This document shows positions 1 through 9,327 of a stretch of DNA of 64,000 nt, piece after piece (within the stretch, counting starts at the first letter, position 1; each line of letters begins with the position of its first letter). The stretch comes from Xanthomonas cassavae CFBP 4642 (GTDB lineage: Bacteria > Pseudomonadota > Gammaproteobacteria > Xanthomonadales > Xanthomonadaceae), in assembly GCF_000454545.1 (NCBI RefSeq), contig NZ_CM002139.1, positions 5,133,713-5,197,712 of the forward strand, given 5' to 3'. The position numbers and the translations under genes were made by a program. A model generated the notes under the pieces. That model had not been told where the DNA came from and searched no databases. It saw only the letters and a list, made by a program, of their open reading frames with translations.

Positions 1-165
1 GCGGGGATTGGGGAGTCGGGATTGGGGATTCGCAAAGGCGGCAACTGATACGTCATTGAAAGTCGTTAATCGATTTGTCGTAGCGCAAATGCTGCTGTGA
101 CGAATCCCAAATCTCGACTGCCTAATCCCGGCGTTTCAACGAATCCCAAATCCCGAATCCCGGCT
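1..165. repeat. Degenerate GGGATTC/GAATCCC heptamer repeats
   Basis: Bases 1-36 hold several copies of a GGGATT(C/G)-like heptamer. Bases 100-165 hold the opposite orientation (GAATCCC, AATCCCG). Together they flank a short unique stretch just past the nrdB stop. The same heptamer recurs as a clean array at 51977-52024. Such intergenic heptamer arrays are common in Xanthomonas; no function is known to me. The inverted arrangement could form a hairpin downstream of nrdB, but no T-run follows. Confidence 0.7.
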
Positions 166-167
166 AC

Positions 168-1217
168 TCACAGATCGTCGAAGCCGTTATCCGAGTTGGT
201 CTTCTTGTACGAGGCATTGCGCATCTCGAAGAAGTCGGTCTTGGTCTCGGTGAAGTTGTCGGCGTAGGCCTTGATCCACGGCATCACGTTGTCGTTGGCG
301 CCTTCGTACAGCTTCTCGATGCCGAGCATGCCGGCCATCTTGTTGGCGCGGTACTTCACGTAGCGGATCATCTCGTCCACGTCGATGCCGTCGATGCCGT
401 CCAGCACTTCGGCGGTCCACTGGGTTTCCAGGTCGATCGCGTGCTCGAAGGCCTTGTGCACGTAATCGGTGAGCTGATCGCCCTGCAGCGCCTGGTTCTC
501 GCCGATGATGGCGCGGACCAGTTCGCTGATGAACTTGGAATGCGCCAGTTCGTCGCGGTTGATGAAGCTGATGATCTTGCCGGTGCCGGTCATGCGGTTC
601 TGGCGGACCAGATTGTAGAAGTACGCAAAGCCGGAATAGAAGTTGATGCCCTCCAGGATCGAGGACTGGATCAGCGAACGAATCAGCGTTTCGGCCGTCT
701 TCTCGCGCATGAAGTCTTCGTAGGCGCCCATGATCGGCGCGTTGCGCTTGATGATGGTCGGGTGCGTGCGCGCGATCTCGAACACGCGGTTCTGGTCGGC
801 CAGGCCGGTGATCGAGGCCAGCACGTAGCTGTAGCTCTCGTTATGGATCACTTCCTGCTGGCCGATGATGGCGGCATTGGCATGCGCGGCCGGGTCGGTG
901 ATGTATTCGGCGACGTTGTAGATGAAGCGCGTCTGCGGCGAATCCAGCGTGGCCAGCAAGCCGATGATCGAATCGTAGGCATTCTTTTCGCGCGCCGACA
1001 GCTCGTTGTACTGGCGCGCGTCGCCCTTCATGTCCACCTCGTCGGGGATCCAGAAGTTGGTCGACAGCTCCTTGTAGGCCCGATAGAAGGACGGGTACGG
1101 AATGTCGTTCCAGTTGAGGATGCCCGAGGTCTGACCGTTGATGATGCCGGTCGAACGGTTCGGGTGACGCGGCTCAAGAATTTTGATGCGTTCAAGCGGT
1201 GTTGCAGACAGGGCCAT
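168..1217 (-). CDS. nrdB: Ribonucleoside-diphosphate reductase, beta subunit (class Ia)
   Basis: This is the 349-residue small subunit that holds the di-iron centre and tyrosyl radical used by NrdA to reduce ribonucleotides in the cytosol. Visible ligands fit NrdB: Asp92, then Glu122, His125 and the radical Tyr129 spaced E-x2-H-x3-Y, then the Glu of LEGINFYSGF and the Glu/His of RDELAHSKF. The ATG at 1217 gives a full-length protein. It lies 157 nt downstream of nrdA on the same strand; that gap holds two perfect hairpins. A 31-bp segment of its 5' end (1106-1136) recurs with one mismatch at 30841-30871. Confidence 0.97.
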   Translation of the reverse strand: MALSATPLERIKILEPRHPNRSTGIINGQTSGILNWNDIPYPSFYRAYKELSTNFWIPDEVDMKGDARQYNELSAREKNAYDSIIGLLATLDSPQTRFIYNVAEYITDPAAHANAAIIGQQEVIHNESYSYVLASITGLADQNRVFEIARTHPTIIKRNAPIMGAYEDFMREKTAETLIRSLIQSSILEGINFYSGFAYFYNLVRQNRMTGTGKIISFINRDELAHSKFISELVRAIIGENQALQGDQLTDYVHKAFEHAIDLETQWTAEVLDGIDGIDVDEMIRYVKYRANKMAGMLGIEKLYEGANDNVMPWIKAYADNFTETKTDFFEMRNASYKKTNSDNGFDDL

Positions 1218-1271
1218 ATTCTTTCTCGGGTTTCACTGCGCCGATGACGACGCTATACCTGCTGGAGCAAA

Positions 1272-1290
1272 GCCCCCTGAGTCAGGGGGC
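1272..1290. repeat. Perfect 19-bp palindrome in nrdA-nrdB spacer
   Basis: GCCCCCTGA-G-TCAGGGGGC is a perfect inverted repeat centred on one base. In RNA it would fold as an 8-bp stem with a 3-nt loop. It lies 55 nt before the nrdB start codon, in transcript order after the 1330-1356 hairpin. No T-run follows, so a simple intrinsic terminator is unlikely. It may be a processing or stabilising element. Confidence 0.6.
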
Positions 1291-1329
1291 GCGCCGAAGG
1301 CGCGGGGTGTGGGAGCTGGTGAAGCAGGG

Positions 1330-1356
1330 TCCACGGTTCGCAACGCGAACCGTGGA
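1330..1356. repeat. Perfect 12-bp-stem hairpin in nrdA-nrdB spacer
   Basis: TCCACGGTTCGC, loop AAC, then GCGAACCGTGGA: 27 nt with every stem base paired. It starts about 20 nt after the nrdA stop codon in transcript order. It may protect the 3' end of nrdA mRNA or lower nrdB read-through. No U-tract is present. Confidence 0.65.
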
Positions 1357-1374
1357 AGCGAAGCGCGAATGCGC

Positions 1375-3873
1375 TTAGCTACTGCACCACTCGCATTCGC
1401 TGATGTCGATGTCGTTGGAACGCACGTAGTACGTGGTCTTCAAGCCTTCGCGCCAGGCGGTCATGTGCAGGTCCAGCAGCGTGCTTGCACGGATGGTGCT
1501 GGGCACGTAGAAGTTGAAGCTGATCGACTGGTCCACGTGACGCTGGCGACGCGCGTTCTGGCGCACGCTGGCGAACTGGTCGACCTTGTAGGCGCCCTTC
1601 TCGTAGTACGGCCAGGTGTCCAGCGACAGGCCGGGCGCGGCAACCGGACGACGGAAGTCCTTCTTCTCTTCGTAGTAGAACGCGCTGTAGATCGGGTCGA
1701 TCGAGGCGGTGGAACCGGCGATCTGCGCGGTACTCATGTTCGGCGCCACCGCCAGCATCCAGGCATTGCGCACGCCATTGACCGCGACCTGCGCCGACAG
1801 CTCCAGCCACTGCGGGCTGTTGTAGTCGCGCGCACGGAAGTACTCGCCGGTGTGCCAGTCGCTGCCCCGGAACACGCTGTAGGTGCCCTTTTCCTTGGCC
1901 AGCTCCATGCTCGCCTGGATGGTCAGGTAGTTGATCCGCTCGTACAGCTCGTCGCTGTAGTCCTCGGCGTCCTTGGCATTCCAGTGGATGGCCTTCTGCG
2001 CCAGCAGGTGGTGCCAGCCGAAGGTACCCAGACCGATCGCGCGGTACTTCTGGTTGGTAATCGTGGCCTGCGGCACCGGCAACTGATTCAGATCGATCAC
2101 GTTGTCGAGCATGCGCACCTGGATCGGGATCAACCGCTCCAGCACGTCGGCGCCCAGCAGATCGGCCTGGTCGGCCTGCACGGTGATCGCGCGGCCCAGG
2201 TTGATCGAGGACAGGTTGCACACGACGAAGTCACCGGCCTTCTTGGTGGTGACGATCTGATTGCCGCTGATGATCTCCTGCATCATCCGCGTCGGGCTCA
2301 TGTTCTGCAGGATCTCGGTGCACAGGTTGGACGAATAGACCATGCCCTCGTGCTTGTTCGGGTTCTTGCGATTGACTTCATCGCGATAGAACATGAACGG
2401 ATTGCCGGTTTCCAGCTGGCTGACCATGATGCGCTTGAAGATGTCGATCGCCTTGACCGTCTTGCGGGTGATGCGCTCGTCGGCGACGACTTCTTCGTAC
2501 TTGCGACGGAAGCTGCTGTTGGCGTCGCCCTTCTTCTCATCAAAGAAGTCCTGCAGATACCAGCCCTTGATGCGCTTGACCTCGTGCGGGTCGAACAGGT
2601 ACCAGTCGCCGCGGCGCTCGACCGCTTCCATGAACAGGTCGGGGATGCACACCGAGGTGAACACGTCGTGCGCGCGCAGGCGCTGGTCGCCGTTGTTCAG
2701 ACGCAGGTCCAGGAACGCTTCGATGTCGCGGTGGAAGATGTCCAGATAGACCGCGATGGCGCCCTTGCGCTGGCCCAGCTGATCCACCGACACCGCAGTG
2801 TTGTTGAGCTGCTTGATCCACGGCACCACGCCGCCGGAGGAGTTGGACACGCCGCGGATCGCCGAACCGGACGAACGCACATAGCCCAGGTACGCGCCCA
2901 CGCCGCCGCCGTGCTTGGACACGCGCGCCACGTCGGTATTGGAGTCGTAGATGCCCTGCAGGCTGTCGTCGACGGTGTCGATGAAGCAGCTCGACAGCTG
3001 GCCGCCGACCTTGCCGGCATTGGCCAGGGTCGGGGTGGCCACGGTCATGTACAGATTGGACAGCGCCCAGTAGGCCTCGCCCACCAGCTGCATGCGGCGC
3101 TCGCGGCTGCCCTTGCCGGTGCCGATCTCGTCCTGCATCAGGTACAGCGCAATCGTCAGCCAGCGCTCCTGCGGCAGCTCGAACACGCCGCGCGAGTTGT
3201 CGGTGGCCAGGTAACGCGTGGCCAGCAGGTACAGGCCGTTGTAGGCGAACAGCGTGTCGCGCTCGGGCTCGATCATCTTGCCGGCTTCGATCAGTTCGTC
3301 CTTGGAGTAGCGGCGCAGGATGTCGTTGGAATAGACATTGCGGTCGGCCAGGCTTTCCTGCAGGCCGACGAACGAGCCGTACTTCTGGCTGGCATCGTAG
3401 AACCGGTTGCGGCTGGCGCGCTTGTACAGGCGGCGCAGGTACAGACGCGCAGCGAAGTGCTCCCACTCCGGGGTGGTCAGATCGACGCGGGCTTCGGCCT
3501 CGCGGATCAGGTGGTCGACCAGATCGTCGGCGTTGACGCTGTCCTTGCGCTCGACGAACCCGAACACCGAGCGCTTGTAGTCGGCCACGTCCAGCTGCGG
3601 GAACTCGGCATGGATCTGGTCGATGGCATGCTCCAGGCGCTGCGCCTCGAACGGAATCTTGCGATTGCCGGCTTCCTTGGTGATCCAGGTGGCGACGGTT
3701 TGTTCTTCGATGGTCTGTGCGTGCATTGCAATGGCTTGGCGGGGAGGCGGCACGATGTCCGACGGGTCGGTCAATTCCGGCGCGCCGCAGGCAGGCGCAC
3801 TGACACTGGCGGGAACGCTGGTGGGTGTTGCGGTACCGGCGGCGATCGCGGCAAGGGTGTCGTTGGTGGTCAT
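1375..3873 (-). CDS. nrdA: Ribonucleoside-diphosphate reductase, alpha subunit (class Ia)
   Basis: This is the 832-residue catalytic subunit. The ATG at 3873 is preceded by a strong GGAGG four bases upstream, which decides the start even though the frame stays open further upstream to 4242. An ATP-cone-like region lies near residues 60-150. The active-site SSCF cysteine and the NLCTE motif (Asn-x-Cys-x-Glu) are present. The C-terminal tail ends SECEWCSS, giving the C-x2-C pair (Cys827/Cys830) that re-reduces the active site from thioredoxin or glutaredoxin. The first ~45 residues (Ala/Pro/Thr-rich) are a non-conserved extension. It is transcribed with nrdB from the promoter near 4208-4236. 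Confidence 0.97.
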   Translation of the reverse strand: MTTNDTLAAIAAGTATPTSVPASVSAPACGAPELTDPSDIVPPPRQAIAMHAQTIEEQTVATWITKEAGNRKIPFEAQRLEHAIDQIHAEFPQLDVADYKRSVFGFVERKDSVNADDLVDHLIREAEARVDLTTPEWEHFAARLYLRRLYKRASRNRFYDASQKYGSFVGLQESLADRNVYSNDILRRYSKDELIEAGKMIEPERDTLFAYNGLYLLATRYLATDNSRGVFELPQERWLTIALYLMQDEIGTGKGSRERRMQLVGEAYWALSNLYMTVATPTLANAGKVGGQLSSCFIDTVDDSLQGIYDSNTDVARVSKHGGGVGAYLGYVRSSGSAIRGVSNSSGGVVPWIKQLNNTAVSVDQLGQRKGAIAVYLDIFHRDIEAFLDLRLNNGDQRLRAHDVFTSVCIPDLFMEAVERRGDWYLFDPHEVKRIKGWYLQDFFDEKKGDANSSFRRKYEEVVADERITRKTVKAIDIFKRIMVSQLETGNPFMFYRDEVNRKNPNKHEGMVYSSNLCTEILQNMSPTRMMQEIISGNQIVTTKKAGDFVVCNLSSINLGRAITVQADQADLLGADVLERLIPIQVRMLDNVIDLNQLPVPQATITNQKYRAIGLGTFGWHHLLAQKAIHWNAKDAEDYSDELYERINYLTIQASMELAKEKGTYSVFRGSDWHTGEYFRARDYNSPQWLELSAQVAVNGVRNAWMLAVAPNMSTAQIAGSTASIDPIYSAFYYEEKKDFRRPVAAPGLSLDTWPYYEKGAYKVDQFASVRQNARRQRHVDQSISFNFYVPSTIRASTLLDLHMTAWREGLKTTYYVRSNDIDISECEWCSS

Positions 3874-4480
3874 GCGTCCTCCATGCGTAGGCACACGAAC
3901 CCGCTTGGGGAGCAGGCGACGGCCAGGGGACTGCGGATGGCATTGGCGAGACAGGAGACACGACGCGCGGCCCCAGGGCCCACGGCAGCGTCTCCTACCA
4001 ATCTTCCGAGTCCCATGGCCGCCATCACGCGGTGTGCTGTCGCGTGATGGTTCGGTCGGTGGCGACGCGCTGCCGTCGTCGGATCCTGCAGCGGCCGCGG
4101 CCCTGCCGGAACGCGTCCAGGCCGCTGCGCGGGAAGCTGCAGGCGATGCGGCTTGCGCATCCGCGTCGTCACTCGGTGCCACTTGGGGGCGGTCACCACC
4201 GAACCCCAAGATAGTGGGGTACCCCCGGGGGGTCAACACCAAATGTGCCCAAATTACCGCAAGCCTTGTGCCGCAATGGGCTGCTCGGACAAGCGGTCGG
4301 GCGCGGTGGCCGGAGGACGAATCCGACTGCGCAGGTCAAGTCGGGAAGGTTCTGAACCGGCTGGCGCACTCACCCGACGTGCACGCCAAACGTGGTATCG
4401 GTCGCAGTTTTTCTGGCGCTGCCACGGCGGTCGCGACTACCCACACCGTCGGCCTGCGGCCGCCTCCGGCGCGGCGCCGC
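3874..4480 (-). other. nrdA leader and upstream non-coding region
   Basis: This holds a roughly 325-nt transcribed leader ahead of nrdA if the promoter at 4208-4236 is used. A GGAGAC...GTCTCC pair around 3953-3993 could form a long hairpin. The frame preceding nrdA ends with a tiny ATG-GAG-GAC-GCA-TGA reading frame whose stop overlaps the nrdA ATG. No conserved protein is seen. From 4250 to 4480 I recognise nothing. Confidence 0.5.
4203..4250 (-). promoter_or_regulatory. nrdA promoter with overlapping NrdR-like operators
   Basis: On the minus strand, TTGACC (4236-4231) and TATCTT (4213-4208) are separated by exactly 17 nt. The -10 sits inside a perfect palindrome, ACCCCA-AGATAG-TGGGGT (4203-4220). 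A second, weaker symmetric element (ACACCAAATGTGCC region) is centred about 31 bp upstream near 4243. NrdR typically binds two such boxes about three helical turns apart over nrd promoters, so NrdR control is inferred from layout and palindromy, not proven. Confidence 0.55.
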
Positions 4481-5521
4481 TCAGATCTCGGTCGGGCCCA
4501 GCCGGTTGCGCTTGCGGTAGCGGATCGACGACCACACCGAGGCGGCAATGAAGGCCACCCCGATCAGGCCGGTGAGTACTTCCGGCACGTGGTACACGGT
4601 GCCGACCAGCATGATGATCGCCAGCACGCCGATGGCGTAATGGGCGCCGTGCTCCAGGAACACGAACTCGTCCAGCGTGCCCTTGTGCACCAGATAGACC
4701 GTCATCGAACGCACGAACATCGCACCGATCGCCAGGCCCAGCATGATGATGACCACATCGCGGGTGATCGCGAACGCGCCGATCACCCCGTCGAACGAGA
4801 ACGAGGCGTCCAGCACTTCCAGGTACAGGAAGGCGGCAATGCCCGAGCGCTTGGCCGGGCCCATGCCGTCTTCGCTCTCTTCGGACTCGAACAAGGCATC
4901 CACGCTGCCGACCAGCAGGTACAGCAGGATGCCGCCCAGGCCGGCGAACAGCACGCTCTGGAAGATGGCCTCGGGCAGGAACAACTTGGTGCACAGCAGG
5001 ACCGTCACCGCCACGATCACCGACATCGCATCGGCCTTGCCCAGCTTGCCGACCAGCCGTTCCACCGGGCCGAGCCAGTGCAGCTTGCGCTCCTGGTCGA
5101 ACAGGAAGTTCAGGAACACCAGCAGCAGGAACATGCCACCGAAGGCGGCAATGGACGGGTAGTTGTCGGTCAGCACCTGGCTGTAGCGGTCCGGCTCCTT
5201 CAGCGCCATCTGCATCACCGGCACCAGGCCCATGCCGGTGGCCACCGACACGATCACGATCGGAAACACCAGGCGCATGCCGAACACCGCGATCAGGATG
5301 CCGACGGTGAGGAACAGTTTCTGCCAGAACGCGTTCATGTGCTTGAGCACGCCGGCGTTGACCACCGCGTTGTCGAACGACAACGACACCTCCAGCACGC
5401 TCAGCACCAGGCACAGCCACAGCGCCTGCCAGATGCCCATCGCGGAGGTATGACCCCACCAGGCAGCCAGGCCCAGGCAGATCGCTGTGACCAAAAACGA
5501 CATTCTGAAATCGCGGAACAT
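4481..5521 (-). CDS. DUF475 / TerC-like integral membrane protein
   Basis: This 346-residue polytopic membrane protein has about nine hydrophobic segments. The two halves carry related acidic signatures inside membrane segments, SFDNAVVNAG near residues 48-57 and SFSFDGVIGAF near residue 240, as in the TerC/DUF475 group of the LysE superfamily. These are thought to move metal ions, and some relatives load Mn2+ on exported enzymes. The substrate here is unknown. I chose ATG 5521 over the GTG six bases upstream because GGGAG lies 5 nt before it. The neighbouring pat gene is on the same strand 106 nt upstream, with no obvious functional link. Confidence 0.85.
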   Translation of the reverse strand: MFRDFRMSFLVTAICLGLAAWWGHTSAMGIWQALWLCLVLSVLEVSLSFDNAVVNAGVLKHMNAFWQKLFLTVGILIAVFGMRLVFPIVIVSVATGMGLVPVMQMALKEPDRYSQVLTDNYPSIAAFGGMFLLLVFLNFLFDQERKLHWLGPVERLVGKLGKADAMSVIVAVTVLLCTKLFLPEAIFQSVLFAGLGGILLYLLVGSVDALFESEESEDGMGPAKRSGIAAFLYLEVLDASFSFDGVIGAFAITRDVVIIMLGLAIGAMFVRSMTVYLVHKGTLDEFVFLEHGAHYAIGVLAIIMLVGTVYHVPEVLTGLIGVAFIAASVWSSIRYRKRNRLGPTEI

Positions 5522-5627
5522 TGACACTCCCAGGCGGGCCGAGACGACAGCCGAAGCAACCGGCCAGGGCGAGGCCCGGCAGATCCGGCATGCGGTGGAG
5601 GATGGGGGACCGCGGCATGACGCAAGG

Positions 5628-8336
5628 TCAGGCCGGGCGTGGCTCGCCCATTATAGGCAGTGTCACCGCCATCAGGCTCGCATCGTCCGGATCCGGGCGG
5701 ACCCCGAAGCCCAGGCTCTGGCACATCGCCAGCATGGTGCGGTTCTCGCGCAGCACCTGGCCTTCGATCTGCTTCAGGCCCAGCCAGCGCGCGTACTCGA
5801 TCATGATGCGCATCAGCTGCCAGCCGATGCCGTGGCCCTTGAGGTCGGAGCGGATCAGGATGCCGTACTCGCCGCGCTCGTAATCGGCGTCGGCATGCAG
5901 GCGCACCGCGCCGAGCATGTCGCCGGTCCTGGGGTCGATGGCCACCAGCGCGATCGAGCGCGCGTAATCGAGCTGGGTCAGGCGGGCGATGAATTCGTGG
6001 CTGAAATGCTTGACCGACTGGAAGAAGCGCAGCCGCAGGTCTTCGTCGGTGACGCGGGCGAAGAACGCGCGGAACAGCGCATCGTCTTCCGGGCGCACCG
6101 GGCGCACCAGCGCATGCGTGCCATCGCCCAGGCCGATCTGGCGCTCCCACTCCTTGGGGTAGGGAAAGATCGCAAAGCGCGGGTGGCCGCGACCCTTGTG
6201 CAGCTTGCGCGCCGGCGCCACCGCCACACGGGCGTCCAGCGCGATCACGCCGTCGCGGTCGGCCAGCAGCGGGTTGATGTCCAGCTCGGTGATTTCGGGG
6301 ATGTCGGCGGCCAGCTGCGCCAACTTGACCAGCACCAGCGCCACCGCGCGCTCGTCGGCGGCCGGCACGTCGCGGTAGGCCTTGAGGATGCGCGAGACGC
6401 GGGTACGGCCGATCAGCTCATGGGCCAGGCGCAGATCCAGCGGCGGCAACGCCAGCTCGCGGTCGTTGATCACTTCCACCGCGGTGCCGCCGCGCCCGAA
6501 CACGATCGCCGGGCCGAACACCGGGTCGTCGGCGATTCCGGCGATCAGTTCGCGCGCCTTGGGCCGCAGCACGGTGGGCTGCACGATCACCCCTTCGATC
6601 AGCGCAGTGGGATGTGCGGCGCGCGCACGCGCCAGGATGCCGGTGGCCGCTTCGCGCACTGCGGCGACGCTGGACAGATTCAACCGCACGCCATCCACAT
6701 CGGACTTGTGCGCAATCTCGCTGGACAGCACCTTCAAGGTCACCGTACGGCCGACCGCCAGCAGCGGGTCGGCCAGCAATGCGGCCTCGTTGGCGGTGGC
6801 GGCCACCTGCAACGGCACGATCGGGATGCCGTAGGCGGCCAGCAGGCGATTGGTGGCGACCGGGTCCAGCCAGCGCCGGCCAGCCGCCAGCGCCTCTTCT
6901 ACCAGCGTCCGCGCGATGCCGGCATCCACCACGAAGTCTTCCGGCAGGCTGGGCGGGGTTTCCATCAGCGCCGCCTGCGCTTCGCGGTAGCGCACCAGGT
7001 GGGTGAAGCCGCGCACCGCGTCCGATTCGGTGGCGTAGGTGGGCACGCGCGCGGCATTGAGCGCGGCGATTGCCGCGTCGTCCTGGCCCAGCCACACCGC
7101 AAACACCGGTTTTTCGCGCTGATAGCGGTTGCGTTGCTCCAGCGCGCGGGTCAGCGCCTTGGCCGCATCGGCCGACGAGGTGAACGCGGTCGGCACGTTG
7201 ACCACCAGCAGCGCGTCGTTTTCCGGATCGTCGAGCAACGCTTCGATCGCTGCGGCATAGCGCGCGCCGTCGGCGTCGACAATGATGTCGACCGGGTTGC
7301 TGCGCGACCAGCCTTCGGGCAGCGACTGATCCAGTGTTTCCAGCGTCTTGGCCGACAACTCGGCCAGGGTGCCGCCGCGCAGCACCAGCTGGTCCACCGC
7401 CAGCTGCCCCACCCCGCCGCCATTGCTGAGGATGGCCAGCCGCCGGCCGGGGAAACTGCCGAGCCGGCCCAGGGTTTCGGCGGCGGCGAACAGTTCGTCC
7501 AGCGCGCCCACCCGCAGCAACCCGGCACGCGCGAACGCCGCGCCATACACCGCATCCGAGCCGGCCAGCGCCTGCGCGTGGGTGTCGGCATTGGGATTGA
7601 TGCGGAACTGGCGCCCCGATTTGACCACCACCACCGGTTTGGCACGCGCGGCGGCACGTGCAGCCGACATGAACTTGCGCGCGTCGCCGATGCGTTCGAC
7701 GTACAGCAGGATCGCGCGGGTACGGTAGTCGGTGGCGAAGTAGTCGAGCAGATCGCCGAAATCCACATCCAGCGTATCGCCCAGCGACACCACCGCCGAA
7801 AACCCGACCGAGCGCGCCACGCCCCACTCCACCAGCGCAGCGGCAATGGCGCTGGATTCGGAAATCAACGCCAGATCGCCGGCCTGCGGACAATGCGCGG
7901 CGATGCTGGCATTGAGCCGCGCATGCGGGGCGATCACGCCCAGGCAGTGCGGGCCGAGGATGCGCATGCCTTTGGCGCGCGCGGCCGCTTCCATGCGTGC
8001 GGCCGGCGAGCCGGGGCCGCTGCCCAGACCGGCCGTCAGAATGATCGCCGCGGCCACCCCGCGCCGCGCGGCAATCGACACGATGCGCGGCACGATGCGC
8101 GCCGGCGCGGTGATCACCACCAGGTCGGGCACCCACGGCAGATCGGTCAGCCGCGCCACCGTACGCACGCCATCGATCTCGCTGTAACGCGGGCTCACCC
8201 AGCCGACCTGCCCCGGGAATCCGGCGGCGCGCAGGTTGCGCACCACCGCCCGCCCGGCCGAGCGATCACGCGGGCTGCCGCCCACCACCGCCACGGTGCT
8301 GGGACGAAAGACCTGCTGCAGGTGGTACGTACTCAT
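5628..8336 (-). CDS. Pat-type protein acetyltransferase: NDP-forming acyl-CoA synthetase fused to GNAT
   Basis: This 902-residue protein has an N-terminal CoA-binding Rossmann domain (VAVVGGSPRDRSAGRAV near residues 15-31), succinyl-CoA-synthetase-like domains, an ATP-grasp region around residues 480-700, and a C-terminal GNAT domain whose LKGHGIGWQLM segment fits the acetyl-CoA-binding Q/R-x2-G-x-G/A motif. This order matches PatZ/YfiQ of enteric bacteria, which acetylates lysines of acetyl-CoA synthetase and other enzymes. The synthetase half is usually regulatory rather than catalytic in that family. It is divergent from the 8538 gene. Confidence 0.9.
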   Translation of the reverse strand: MSTYHLQQVFRPSTVAVVGGSPRDRSAGRAVVRNLRAAGFPGQVGWVSPRYSEIDGVRTVARLTDLPWVPDLVVITAPARIVPRIVSIAARRGVAAAIILTAGLGSGPGSPAARMEAAARAKGMRILGPHCLGVIAPHARLNASIAAHCPQAGDLALISESSAIAAALVEWGVARSVGFSAVVSLGDTLDVDFGDLLDYFATDYRTRAILLYVERIGDARKFMSAARAAARAKPVVVVKSGRQFRINPNADTHAQALAGSDAVYGAAFARAGLLRVGALDELFAAAETLGRLGSFPGRRLAILSNGGGVGQLAVDQLVLRGGTLAELSAKTLETLDQSLPEGWSRSNPVDIIVDADGARYAAAIEALLDDPENDALLVVNVPTAFTSSADAAKALTRALEQRNRYQREKPVFAVWLGQDDAAIAALNAARVPTYATESDAVRGFTHLVRYREAQAALMETPPSLPEDFVVDAGIARTLVEEALAAGRRWLDPVATNRLLAAYGIPIVPLQVAATANEAALLADPLLAVGRTVTLKVLSSEIAHKSDVDGVRLNLSSVAAVREAATGILARARAAHPTALIEGVIVQPTVLRPKARELIAGIADDPVFGPAIVFGRGGTAVEVINDRELALPPLDLRLAHELIGRTRVSRILKAYRDVPAADERAVALVLVKLAQLAADIPEITELDINPLLADRDGVIALDARVAVAPARKLHKGRGHPRFAIFPYPKEWERQIGLGDGTHALVRPVRPEDDALFRAFFARVTDEDLRLRFFQSVKHFSHEFIARLTQLDYARSIALVAIDPRTGDMLGAVRLHADADYERGEYGILIRSDLKGHGIGWQLMRIMIEYARWLGLKQIEGQVLRENRTMLAMCQSLGFGVRPDPDDASLMAVTLPIMGEPRPA

Positions 8337-8437
8337 CGGACCGGGGACGCGAATGCCATCGCACTACGGTACACGTCGGCCCAAGCTGCCGTCATTGCCC
8401 ATGCGGCGGCGACGGCGCAACATGGCACCTGCTTTTG

Positions 8438-8466
8438 TTGTGAACGATTCGCATTTTCGTTAATAT
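8438..8466 (+). promoter_or_regulatory. Sigma70-like promoter for the DUF4198/EF-hand genes
   Basis: TTGTGA (8438-8443) and TAATAT (8461-8466) are separated by 17 nt, in an unusually AT-rich stretch. They lie about 70 nt upstream of the ATG at 8538. An AACGA...TCGTT inverted repeat (8443-8447/8457-8461) occupies the spacer and could be an operator. It does not match a Fur box well. Confidence 0.55.
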
Positions 8467-8537
8467 CGCGTGGTCAGCCAGCTAGTGCGCCGTCACGCGC
8501 CCGTTTCGCCAGCGACCCATTCGGAACAGGGCCCCCC

Positions 8538-9323
8538 ATGAAATTTCTGACGCTGTCGGCATTGCTGCTTGCCGCCTCCGCTTCCGCGCATACGCCTTAT
8601 CTGGCACCGAACACCTTCGCTCCCCAGCCCGGTCAGACAGTGACCCTGGATGCAGCGTTCGCCGAGACGTTCTTCGTCCCGGAAGCGGCCTTCGACCAGA
8701 GCCGCTTCAGCATCACCGGACCCGATGGCAGCGACATCGCACCACTGCGTGTGCAGGTGCTCGACACCCGCACCGTCGTCGAACACACCCTGGGCAAGCA
8801 ACCCGGCACCTATCGGTTCAGCAGCGGCCTGCGCGTCGGCGCGCAGTTCCGCACCTGGGAACTGGACGGCAAGCGCGAGACCGTGCGCGACCCGAAGGTG
8901 CCCATGCCCAAGGGCGCCACGCTGATCGCCAGCTTCCAGTCGCGCACCCTGGCCGAAACCTATGTGAGCGTCGGCAAGCCCGATCGCAGTGCATTGTCGC
9001 CGCGTAATCGTGGCCTGGAACTGATCCCGGTCACCCACCCCAACGATCTGTTTGTGGGCGAGACGTTCGCTTTCACGGTGCAGTACGACGGCGTGCCGCT
9101 GGTCAAGCAGACCGTGGACATCAGCGAGGCGGTATGGACCTCCGACCGCAAGGCGACCGTGCTCAGCGTGACCACCGACGACGCCGGCCGCGCAATCTTG
9201 AAATTGGATCAGGCCGGCACCTGGCTGGCATTGACCCGCCACCGCACCCCGGCGCCGGCCGACGCCCCGGTGCGCGAGTACAGCAACAGCACCACGCTCA
9301 CCTTCCAGGTGCTGGAGCAGTAG
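8538..9323 (+). CDS. Periplasmic DUF4198-family protein
   Basis: This 261-residue protein has a clear Sec signal peptide with predicted cleavage after ASASA, leaving a mature N-terminus starting HTPYLAPNTF. That His-rich start followed by beta-rich sequence is typical of DUF4198 proteins, exported proteins often encoded beside TonB-dependent receptors and suspected to bind metal. The EF-hand gene and TonB receptor that follow on the same strand support a metal or metal-complex uptake locus. A strong terminator at 9328-9356 separates it from the next gene, so co-transcription is at most partial. Confidence 0.8.
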   Translation: MKFLTLSALLLAASASAHTPYLAPNTFAPQPGQTVTLDAAFAETFFVPEAAFDQSRFSITGPDGSDIAPLRVQVLDTRTVVEHTLGKQPGTYRFSSGLRVGAQFRTWELDGKRETVRDPKVPMPKGATLIASFQSRTLAETYVSVGKPDRSALSPRNRGLELIPVTHPNDLFVGETFAFTVQYDGVPLVKQTVDISEAVWTSDRKATVLSVTTDDAGRAILKLDQAGTWLALTRHRTPAPADAPVREYSNSTTLTFQVLEQ

Positions 9324-9327
9324 CGCT

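Noticed and set aside
1183..4047. 954-codon plus-strand frame opposite nrdA
   Set aside because: It is the antisense shadow of nrdA; it lacks domains while the minus strand carries complete NrdA motifs.
3874..4242. Upstream extension of nrdA to a start at 4242
   Set aside because: The added 123 residues are low-complexity and lack family similarity, they would begin upstream of the likely transcription start, and the ATG at 3873 has a strong GGAGG.
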